This document shows, in pieces, positions 55,401 to 64,000 of a stretch of 64,000 nt of DNA; position 1 is the first letter of the stretch, and the number at the start of each line of letters is the position of its first letter. The position numbers and the translations under genes were made by a program. The notes under the pieces were generated by a model. The model was not told where the DNA came from, ran no database searches, and worked only from the letters and a program-made list of their open reading frames with translations. The DNA is from Monodelphis domestica (Eukaryota > Chordata > Mammalia > Didelphimorphia > Didelphidae): positions 346,389,989 through 346,453,988 of the forward strand of contig NC_077230.1 in NCBI RefSeq assembly GCF_027887165.1. The letters are read 5' to 3'.

Positions 55401-57674
55401 AACACAATTGATATATTAGGGAATAATTTGAGCATAATGTGAATTTCATGCTTGCTTATTTGTGATTTCATCTGACATGAGTGCAGGATAGGTGGGTACA
55501 GGAAATTGTACCCATCTAATAATAAGAATACATGAAACACATACACACACCTCAAACATCTATCAGTGACCTCATTTTACTGAGTGTTATATCATACATG
55601 GTAGTGTTCTGTTATTCCTTTGCATCTGTGAACTTTTACACACACACACACACACACACACATTCTCTTTCTCTCTCTCTCGCTCTTTTAAAAAACATTC
55701 ATTTGACTTTCCAAACATGTCTAAGAAGCTTAATTCAAAAATAGCAAACAGTGCCTGCAAAAGGAAAGCATTATATATTGAAGAGAAACTTAAAATAATA
55801 AAATATTTTGGGGAAAAAAATGACAGAGTTTTGTAAGATAATTTTAGTGTTTTGACTTAAAATCTAAATAAGTGGTCACCATGAGAAATTCCCAAATATG
55901 AAAATACCCAAGTCAGCTGGGGATTTATGGAGATTTTAATTAATAAAGAGAGAAAGAATTAAGGGAAGGGGAGAGAGAGAAAGAATTAATTTAAACTGCT
56001 CTGGCTCAGGCTGAGTAGTTAAAGGCCTAGGTCAAAGTGGCCTCCCTGAGCCTAAGGGAGAGGGAGTCAGTCTTATCACTCACCACAAGACCATCTCCAA
56101 GCAAGCTCCAGTTCTCCACTGAATCTCCTGAACTGAGTTCAGAATCTAACTCAATTCAACTTAATTGCCTCCTGACTTTTTACCCCTTCCTTTTTAAAGA
56201 AATTTTCTCTTATGTCATCTCCCCTAAATTTTCACATCTACCAATCACAGTAGATGCTTTTTCCCAGGACTGCCCATTCTTAGTTCTCACAGTCTTTGGT
56301 TCTCACCTTCTCTGGTTAGATTATATCTTCTGAGGTACTTCAAACTTCTTTGTTAAGCTTACCTTTTGTGAGCTACTTGATCTTTTTGTGATTAATTTAA
56401 CCTTTTCAGGTACTTAACTTTTTGTATTAAATCTAAAAATAGACCTAGCTTAAGGTTCTAGCTTCACTCTAAGGTATGAGTTAAGTACCTTCATTATTCA
56501 ATCAGGAGTTTACAACTTTTATCTTCCCCTAAAGTATGTCTAAGTATGGATGGAGTAATGTAAAGTTCCCAATACATTCCTGATTCTTGTTAGACTAAGT
56601 ATCTCCATTGTTACAATAAGAAAATGTCTAAATCAAATCTTCTAAAGTACAGTCTGAGTAGTTTTTAAGATTCACAGTTTAATATCTCTTGAGTAAAGCT
56701 ATAAAGTAATCCATGTTATGGATCATCAGAGATAGAAATACAAAAATAAAAGAAATGTCATTTCTAGTTGTGCTTCTCACTCCATTTTCCCTACAAGCCC
56801 TGTGGTTTTTATTGCACAATTGTGCACAGCATGGTTAATTTTTAGGCACATGTATGTCACATTGTAGTAGAATTGACTGTACTGTTATTTTCCCTGAAAG
56901 CTAAGCTTTTGATTTAATTCCTAAAATTATTCATCCATTTTCCCAATTATACTGCTACTTCAGAATATCTAAAAGAGAAATGATTCCCATACTTTTACAG
57001 ACATCATTAAAACAAAGCTCATCCTCTTTGTGCCTCAGTTTCCTCAACTCTAAAGTGGATTGAATAATTTCTATCCTGCTTATCCCTATACAGTTACTTT
57101 GAGGCTCAAAAGATATAATGTATATGAAAGCACTTTATAACCTATAAAGCATGGTATAACTATGAAGGATTGTTAGTACCCTTAAAATAAGATTAAAGGA
57201 ATACTATAGTTTCTATTAATAGGCAGGATTAACATAAAGCCTAAATTCTTCATGATGCAATTTGATCAAGTGTCTGGAAATATGAATACCAGTAACAATA
57301 CCAACAGCACACATTTCTTTAGTGCTTTAAGGTTTACAGAACCCTTTCTTTGGTGGGGATGGGGGGACACTTTCCTTTGTAACAGAAATATTTTTATTCC
57401 TATTTTACAAATGAGTAAACTGAGGCTCAAAGGAGTGACAACTTATCCAGGGTCACAGTGTCATCATAACACAAACCCAGAGCACTTGATTTCATGCCAC
57501 TAAGATAGAAGTTCAGCCAAGTGCTAAAATTCACAAAGCATTCATTCATTTGTCAAAGAGGTCAGTTCTATACTTCAGACTCTAGAGCTACCTTGGCTGG
57601 CAATGAATCCATCTCGGTAGGTCAAAAGAGACAACACTGGAGCTCCTGATTGATGAAAAACCTGAACTGGACCC
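52474..57674 (-). CDS. PAAF1: PAAF1, proteasomal ATPase-associated factor 1 (last three exons, partial)
   Basis: The exons are 57592-57674, 54062-54144 and 52474-52551, with good splice sites and phases. They encode about 80 C-terminal residues, including GAPVLSLL, RDGFIASQG and a terminus ending RDGLVRRYQLSEI. This corresponds to about residues 313-392 of the human WD-repeat protein (from memory). PAAF1 binds proteasomal ATPase subunits of the 19S base and is linked to control of 26S assembly; these exons make the last WD blades. No earlier exon was found up to 64000, so the N-terminal three quarters lie outside. Intron phases are 1 and 0 within the visible part, and the first visible exon completes a split codon. 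The gene is collinear with DNAJB13. Confidence 0.95.
53590..53785 (-). repeat. family A SINE, antisense, in PAAF1 last intron
   Basis: It is nearly complete: AAACTCTTACCTTCTATCTT to CACTGAGCTACTCAGTTGCC. Confidence 0.8.
54265..54345 (+). repeat. family A SINE, 3' fragment
   Basis: It reads CTTCTGCCTTGGGACCAATA and GATTCTAAGATAGAAGGTAA. A CAA-rich tail follows. Confidence 0.7.
54400..55630. other. PAAF1 intron, unassigned
   Basis: There is an L2/MIR-like 3' end near 55070-55140 (GTAGGCACTAAATAAATATA). No exon is seen. Confidence 0.4.
55638..55690 (+). repeat. (CA)n/(CT)n microsatellite
   Basis: About 13 CA repeats are followed by a CT-rich run. Confidence 0.9.
55832..56676 (-). mobile_element. 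solo LTR in a PAAF1 intron
   Basis: The plus strand runs TGTAAGATAATTTTAG to TTAAGATTCACA, with GTTT on both sides (55828-55831 and 56677-56680). It has the same ends and inner blocks (GCTGGGGATTTATGGAGATT, GTTAGACTAAGTA) as the copies at 44347 and, in the other direction, 62904. No internal region is present. Confidence 0.8.
56690..57585. other. PAAF1 intron, unassigned
   Basis: There are MIR-like stretches near 57030-57160 and 57300-57500 (TTTACAAATGAGTAAACTGA). No exon is seen. Confidence 0.4.
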
Positions 57675-58649
57675 CTGTAGGGAAGAATATTAAGATGATG
57701 GTCAAAAGATTCCTTAAATAGTGAGGCCAGCATGTACCCAACATATATTCTCAACAACATTAAAGCGAAGAGCATGAAGCAGGGAGAAAGATACATTTCA
57801 GCATTTACAATAATCATTTCCTAGCTAAGATATCTCCTGGAAATTGATTTTAAATTTAAGAGGCACAAGGATGTAGTAGAAAGAGCCCTGGATTGAGAAT
57901 CAGTGGTTCTTGGGTTTGATCCCAGGCTTGAAAATTAGCTGGTTATTTCTAAGAATTCTTCCAGCTTAAAATGTTATGATCCTATGAAAATAAAAGACTA
58001 GTTTGTAAATAAAGCTAATCTTAAAGTTCTGATGAGAAAGTGAAAACTCCCTTCCTTTTTTTAATAACATTTTTATAGTAAGTCCTGTCCCCTCCAAGGT
58101 AATTCCTGTGTCAAGAATCAATTACTGAAATGCATTATTTCAAGAACTTGAAGGAAAGAACCTATTGATTCTTTACTTCCAATGACATAGGGGACAGACT
58201 TCTAAACCAGTTTATATTAACCCGTTTAGTCTATGACATCTAGCCCAGTTTTATCCAAAAAAAGGAACTAACCTAAATCAATAGGAAGAGTTTTGAAATA
58301 AGGTTTGTTCATACAACCAGGAGACCTGGGGTCATGTCTCAGCCATTTAGTTATGTGACTGAGAGCAAAACACTTACCATCTCTAAGCCTCAGCTTCCTC
58401 TTGTAAAATAGCTTGTTGTGAGGAAAGTATTTTGCAAATTTGGGAGTGCTACAGAAATGAGAGTAGTTCTTACTTGTGGGTAAAGGGAATATACCAGGAC
58501 AACTGAAGCAACTACCCTGTAATGTGAGAGATGATGATCGGTTCAGAGACTAGGAAGTGTCAATGGTAAGAAATGGTATAAGCAGAGCACAGCATAGGGG
58601 GGTAAGTAGAACAAACTATTATTTAGGCAGTTTACCTTCAGGTCCAAGA

Positions 58650-58800
58650 CAGTGTGGAGTAGTGACTTGAAAGCTGGCTTCCAAGTCAGGAAGACCCACA
58701 TTCAAGTTCTGCCTCTGACACCGACTGCCTTGGGTGATGATGAACAAGTCACATGAGCACTCAGGGGCTCAGGCAACTCTCTAAGGTTAAGTGACAGGAC
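58650..58800 (+). repeat. SINE, MIR-like or family B head
   Basis: It reads AAGTCAGGAAGACCCACATT, CAAGTTCTGCCTCTGACACC and ATGAACAAGTCACATGAGC. Confidence 0.5.
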
Positions 58801-59329
58801 AGCTGTTGATCTGCATTGGTAGAGGAAGTCTTTTTAAGAGGACTTCCCTAGAGCTATGAAATCAGAGGTCTGGACAAAACAAACAAACAAACAAAAAAAA
58901 ACAAACCCCGTCAGATCTGGTGAGCTGTGTTATCCTACCAGTGTGACCAGCAGGCAATTTATGAGCAACAGAAAAGCTATTTCTTAAATTTCAGCTTTGG
59001 ATCTGGCCAATCATAAAAAAATTACACCAAATAAGATTATTTCTATTGGGTTCAGAGGATGTAACTATGGAAGGAGAGAAAGAAATGCTATAAAAAGGCA
59101 GATCTGGTATCCCTAAACAGGAACTCTTCTAAGAGTTTGCATTCAAGAGTACCTCAAGAAGTGTTTAGTGTCCTTTCACTGGCATTCAAGCCGAAAAAAG
59201 ATACACAGTTTTTCCATGGACTATAATCTTAAAGCCTTTTTAGTATAGAAAAACTATGGCCATAGTACATTCATTTAAAAAGCAATAAAAGCATTTGAGA
59301 TGAGCATTAAAAAAAAGAGCCTATGGCCA

Positions 59330-59512
59330 ACAGCAGTTAGGAAGTACAGTAGACAGAGTGCCAGAAGTGGACCTGGGAGGACCTGGGTTCAAATTTGGAC
59401 TAAAACATTTCTCAGCTATGTAACTCTGAGCAAGTCATTGAACCCTGTTTGTCTAGCCCTTGCCTTTCTGTCTTAGAGTTGTTACTAAAACAGAAAGGAA
59501 GGATTAAAAAAA
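59330..59512 (+). repeat. family A SINE, decayed
   Basis: It reads CAGAGTGCCAGAAGTGGACC, CAGCTATGTAACTCTGAGCA and CTAAAACAGAAAGGAAGG. Confidence 0.65.
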
Positions 59513-59754
59513 CTTTTTTTAAGAGTTTAGAAACTTGAGAGGAAGCAGTGAAGACAGTGATGGAAAGGGAAAAAAGATACCAAAGTATAGACAAAAATGA
59601 TTTAAGTCCACCAGTCTGGGGCCATTCAGTATAGGGGCAAACAACCCCCACAGTCCTGGAGGGCAACAATGCTGCATGACATGGTACAGTAATAACTGAC
59701 CCCAAATTCTGAAATTACTGAGAACACTCACATTTATTTTTATTTTTTAAATTT

Positions 59755-59957
59755 TTTATAAAAACCCTTACCTTCCATCTTGGAATCAGTGCTGTGTATT
59801 GGTTCCAAGGCAGAAGAGTGGTAAGGGCTAGGCAATGGGAGTCAAGTGACTTGCCCAGCGTCACACAGCTGGGAAGTGTCTGAGGCCAGATTTGAACCTA
59901 GGACCTCCCATCTCTAGGCCTGACTCTCAATCCACTGAGCTACCCAGCTGCCCCCAA
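59755..59957 (-). repeat. family A SINE, antisense, nearly complete
   Basis: It runs AAAACCCTTACCTTCCATCT to TGAGCTACCCAGCTGCCCCC, close to the family consensus. Confidence 0.85.
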
Positions 59958-60014
59958 CCACTCACATTTATAGGGCACTTTAAAGATTATGAAACAAACC
60001 TGGAAGGCAACCAG

Positions 60015-60110
60015 TAGCAGTGTTCTATCCCCATTTTACAGATAAGGAAACCAAGGCTTGATGAGGTTAACTGTATTGGCCAAGGTCATGTAGCTAATAA
60101 AATCTACCTT
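60015..60110 (-). repeat. MIR fragment, antisense
   Basis: It reads CCCCATTTTACAGATAAGGA, AACCAAGGCTTGATGAGG and GGCCAAGGTCATGTAGC. Confidence 0.65.
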
Positions 60111-60324
60111 CATGCCCTTTCTACCAAATATAACTATTCTCTTCACAATGATGACCTGAGTTTCCAAAAATAAAGCTAAATTATTATGTATAACTCAAAG
60201 TTATACTGTTTAAAAAGGCAGGAAAGTTATGTAAATCATTCAGAAGTAAAAGTTTTGGTGCTTGTAGACATGAGCTTCAGTTAATGAAGAGAATTGCTTA
60301 TGTAATCTTTCATTCTCTGAATCA

Positions 60325-60565
60325 ACTGACCAATCAATAAACATTTATTAAATAGCTAGTATGAGTTAAGCACCGTTAGGCACTAGATGAAAAATAAAGC
60401 CCCTGCTGACTAGGGAAACAATATGTATCCATATAAGTAAATACAAAATATGTACAGAAGAAATAAAAAGCATGTAGAGAAATAGAGGGAGGCTTCGCTT
60501 CATAGAGAAGGCAGAATTGAACTAAGCTTTGAGGCCAGTGATTCTAAGGACAGAAGTAAGAAAAG
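60325..60565 (-). repeat. L2 remnant, antisense
   Basis: It reads CAATAAACATTTATTAAATA, GCACCGTTAGGCACTAGATG and GAACTAAGCTTTGAGGCCAG. Confidence 0.55.
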
Positions 60566-60704
60566 AATGCATTTTGAGGCATATGGAATGCAAAAGACGT
60601 GTTAGAAACAGTTAAGCTAGCAAAACTGGTTAGACTGCTGAGTAATAAACCTGATATGGCATTATTGCTCCCAGGAGCCTCATTTCTTAGTAATGCTGGA
60701 GCAA

Positions 60705-60880
60705 GAAGACAGCTAGGTGGCTCAATAAAGATCCAGGGCTGGGTTCAAATACAGACTTGGACATTTCTGAGGTGTGTGATAGGGCAAGTCTTTTAACCCC
60801 AATTACTTAGCCCTTATCATTTTTCTGCCTTAGAACCAATAATTAGTATCATTTCTAAGACAGAAGGTAAAGGTTTAAAA
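60705..60880 (+). repeat. family A SINE
   Basis: It runs AGACAGCTAGGTGGCTCAAT to TTTCTAAGACAGAAGGTAAA. Confidence 0.75.
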
Positions 60881-60899
60881 AAACAAAAACAAAAAAAGA

Positions 60900-62000
60900 A
60901 GGCCCTGCTGTGTACACAGTCATATACACACACTATGACTTTGCTCTCTGACACAGTACCATGCCCAAGGTTAATAGGCAGGTGTCAGGATGTGAGCACC
61001 TGTGCTTAGGAGCAGAGTAAGCCAGGGCCAAGATCTGATGCTGCTGATTTCTTTCTGTAATCAGGTTTGTAAAGCTTTGGATTTCAATTCAACTATTAAA
61101 AATCCCCCACCATTTCTTTCAATAAAACAAACATTTCTTGATGTCTTCTTGGGGTTTTCTGTAATACATTTCTCTTCTCTTCTATGAATTAAAATTCTTT
61201 CTTTTCTCTGAGGTTCAATTTAGGAATTCCCTCAAGAAGTCCTCCCTGATCTCTCTAGCTGAAAAGTAGCCTTTTCAGCCTCAAGTTTTCCCAAAGCATT
61301 TCACCTCATGCTCAACTGGTCAAGGGCTAGAGTTGACAACATGCTGACATCTTAGGACGAATGGATGGAATGAGGAGAAGGAAGCACAGGGAGGAACAAT
61401 GAAAATAATAATAAATTAAAAATAGAGCTTTCTGGGAAATAGTATTTAAAATGTCAGGATTTTAAATGTCAGGAAGATAAAACTAAGAAAATATTTAATA
61501 AGGATTACAGGAAACATAAATGGTGATTTTTTTAACAGTCATCAGAACAGATGTTCTAAGGAGAAGATAAGAAGTAATGCTCTTTTAATAGCAGGGGAGA
61601 TTTTAGTTAGGCATATAGAACAGTAACAGCATGAATTGTTAAATCTGGGGACAGAAAGGCTGAGAAATCACCTTTTTTATTGTAGATCATTGAGAACAAA
61701 ATAAACACCTCCTGAAGGGGTTAGGTCAGGTCTTGTGTGAAGGCAGAGGGGTACACTATGTGACCTAGGAACGTTCTTTCTAGCCTCAGAACTGAAATGG
61801 TTTACTACCACCCAGGGGAAGGCTGGCAGGGAATCTTGAGATCCTCTAACATATAAATGCTAGAGAAGGACAAAGTATCATATTTAATGAAATAAAGAGT
61901 TGTTCCATAGTATAAGCTCAATTTTCAAAATAAATATGACAGCAAAGGTCATCTACTAACTACTGAAATAAGGAGGGCTGTAAGGGAAGTTAAACAGAAG
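60900..62000. other. PAAF1 intron, unassigned
   Basis: This is AT-rich. No exon resembling the upstream WD-repeat part of PAAF1 was found. Confidence 0.4.
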
Positions 62001-62004
62001 GGAT

Positions 62005-62485
62005 CACTAACAAAATCTATATAATCCACCCAGATATTAAAATCTTAGCCTTTCTAAATAGCCTTAATCTAACTAAATAAAAGGGGTAATAAAAGATAAA
62101 GGGGTTAGTAATGTCCACAGGGCCCAGATTCTCACAACTCCAGAGTCCTTGGTTGGGTCAAGCTGCAGTATCCAGATGAATAGTCCTCACAAGGTTTAGG
62201 AAGGGAGGAAGTTCACACCCATTCACATTGTCCACCAGTGTGCAAGGGAACACTCACTCAACCTCTCCTTAAAGATGATCCAAGTCTCTGGCAGCTCCAA
62301 AGTTGGTTTCCTTCATGAAGACACTTCCTCACAGTCCTCTCTGTCTGCATCCCAGATTGAGAGTGCCAGTTGCCAGTTCCCCAACTGCCTTAGAATGCTG
62401 ACCCAGCCAGCTCTGTGGAATCTTGGTTTTAAGGCTGTCAGTCAGCCTTGCACAATTCCCTTGCTACACTACCTATGACTATAAC
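62005..62485 (-). mobile_element. possible LTR-like repeat, unclassified
   Basis: In reverse complement it has a T-rich TTTATTACCCCTTTTATTTA block near the end, as LTR/leader regions do. Ends and duplications were not found. Confidence 0.3.
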
Positions 62486-62903
62486 TTCAGTAAGAACAAT
62501 GAGAGAAATCTGAAGGCCAACAATGGAAAACTATAAAAGTGGGAAACACTTATTTGGATCAGTGGTCAATTGTTAACTAGACTAAAATCAGATTTAAACC
62601 TACTTGATGGATCTGAGATCTCACCCATATGAGCACTCCCTTTACCCCATCCATACTTTCTCCTCCTATGTGATTCTATCCATGTTTGTCCATCAAAATT
62701 CAAGAAGTGAAATATGGAAAGGTTAAGTTGGAGGCCTTCTTCAAGTTCTTTTGCTGCTATTGATGAATCAGTGTAACATGTAGGGAAAATTACTTCTCAG
62801 TTAGTAGATATTAAAAAATCTAAACGATGATACCTTCAATTTGCCATATGATTTGGCCCAAATTACTAGCCTAAAGTGTGTAAATCTTGAAATTTCCCAG
62901 ACT

Positions 62904-63660
62904 TGTGAATGTTAAAAATTTCCACATTGAGGAATCCTCCATTAGAACAAATTTCCTACTGGAAACATTCCCCATTTTGATGTGAGAACTGGCCAGGATC
63001 AGAAATGGGAGGACCTCTACTCCACCCATACTTAAGACTGCTTTAGGGGAGAAAACTCCTTGCTAAACAATGAAAGTACTTGGACCCATGCTTATGATGA
63101 GGCAGGGAGTTCTTTGAGCCATGCCTGTTTTTAGAATTGATACAATGGGATGCTAGGTACCTATAAAGGTCGGGCAGGTTTTCTCTTGATGGGATTAGTT
63201 GACACAGCAGTGTTTTCTCTGGTTCAGACTTACTGAGGGGATTAGTTGACTTAGCTGGAATTCAGATGGTCTTTTAGAAAACATCTACGGTGATTGGTAG
63301 ATGGAAGAACTTAGGGGAGGTGATATAGGAGATCTCTTGAGAAGAAGTCCCTTGGGAGGCTGACTCTGGCTGGAACTCCCTCTGGGGAGACTCTATTCCC
63401 CAGACATCCTTGCTTAAGACAAATCTTGTGGTGAGTGATAAAAAACTGACTGATTCTCTCTCTCTTAAGACTCAGCTCTAGGCCATGTTGGCTTAAGGCC
63501 CTTCATACTTATACCTTTTTCTCTCTCTCTCTCTCTTTCTTTGAGTCCTCATTGTATTATTAATTAAATTCTCTATAAAACCCAGATGACTTGGGCATAT
63601 TCATAATTTGGGAATATATTCCCTGGTGACCACCTTATATTTGATTTAAAAACCAAGACA
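62904..63660 (+). mobile_element. LTR, sense, interrupted by an L1
   Basis: It starts TGTGAATGTTAAAAATTTCC and ends inside the family's final block (CCCTGGTGACCACC...AAAAACCAAGACA). It matches the 55832 copy in reverse orientation; the last 20 bp or so expected are not adjacent because an L1 begins here. Confidence 0.7.
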
Positions 63661-64000
63661 CTGGACTTCCGGTCAAGATGGTGGCTTAGAGAAAGCTAAA
63701 GTTCAGATCTCCGGAAACCCTTCCCAACCGATCTCAAACTATAGGCTCCTAGGGTGCCGAAATTCAAAACGATCAACAGCATGGACCCTGGGAATCCTCC
63801 TCCTGGACCTGGACCTGGATCAAAAGGTACGGCCCCCCTCAAAAGCCAGAACCCGAGAACACTCGGACCTAAGGGGTAGGAGCGCAGAGTCCAAGGCTCC
63901 CGGAAGCCGCGGCCCCTCCCCCTCAGAGAGCAGGGTCGTCTGAAACAACAGTAACCCTCCGGGAGGCAAGACAGCCTCAGGGCCAGCTATTCTGAAGGCA
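63661..64000 (+). mobile_element. L1 5' end (element continues past the window)
   Basis: CTTCCGGTCAAGATGGTGGC begins the marsupial L1 5' UTR as I remember it. CpG is frequent, so it is young. A YY1-like motif (CAAGATGGTGGCT, 63674-63686) lies close to the start. A copy with this end present may be full length; its coding part is not visible. Confidence 0.7.

Noticed and set aside
55638-55690. Regulatory significance for the CA/CT microsatellite
   Set aside because: It is an ordinary simple repeat in an intron with no further signal.
55832-63660. The two LTRs as ends of one provirus
   Set aside because: They are in opposite orientation and each sits in separate flanks; the one with both borders visible has its own target duplication. 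The sequence between holds PAAF1 exon 57592-57674 and SINEs.
57700-64000. Further PAAF1 exons
   Set aside because: No minus-strand segment with splice sites matched the WD-repeat sequence preceding the 57592-57674 exon.

Overview
The window looks like genomic DNA from a marsupial mammal. CpG is depleted outside promoters, genes are split by large introns, and most of the sequence is repeats. The repeats include two abundant tRNA-like SINE families typical of marsupials, marsupial-type L1 ends, old L2/MIR/CR1-like remnants, hAT-type DNA elements and several solo LTRs. Family names come from recognition only, because no repeat library could be run. The species cannot be fixed from the sequence alone.

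Three protein genes are recognised, in the order and relative orientation of mammalian UCP2-DNAJB13-PAAF1 (human 11q13, from memory). UCP2 (+) has its promoter and first non-coding exon near 10.3-11.1 kb. A second non-coding exon at 12.5 kb carries a 36-codon upstream ORF. Six coding exons follow at 17.7-21.4 kb and encode a 310-residue mitochondrial carrier. DNAJB13 (-) converges on it: eight coding exons from 39.8 down to 26.0 kb encode a 316-residue axonemal DnaJ-type protein. A near-perfect RFX X-box lies about 90 bp upstream of its start codon. PAAF1 (-) is represented only by its last three coding exons (57.6, 54.1 and 52.5 kb, about 80 C-terminal residues). The rest must lie beyond position 64000. 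UCP3, expected to the left, is not in the window.

Region by region: 0-10 kb is repeat-rich and gene-free. It has an L2 tract, a nest in which a CpG-rich non-LTR retroposon sits in a solo LTR that itself sits in an L1 end, and a second LTR inserted in L2. 10-21.7 kb is UCP2. 21.7-25.7 kb is the UCP2/DNAJB13 convergent spacer, with one hAT copy and several SINEs. 25.7-40 kb is DNAJB13, with introns full of SINEs, a tandem duplication at 37.7-38.3 kb and a 0.6-kb polypurine tract behind exon 1. 40-52 kb is intergenic: a palindromic mariner-like MITE, a solo LTR, a 1.9-kb antisense L1 holding two hAT copies, and L2. 52-64 kb is the 3' part of PAAF1, two further LTRs, and at the very end the 5' end of an L1 that may be full length.

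No wholly new system is claimed. The most useful observations are the UCP2 uORF, the DNAJB13 X-box and its missing HPD motif, the dated nests of insertions with clear target-site duplications, the mosaic tandem duplication, and the MITE palindrome.
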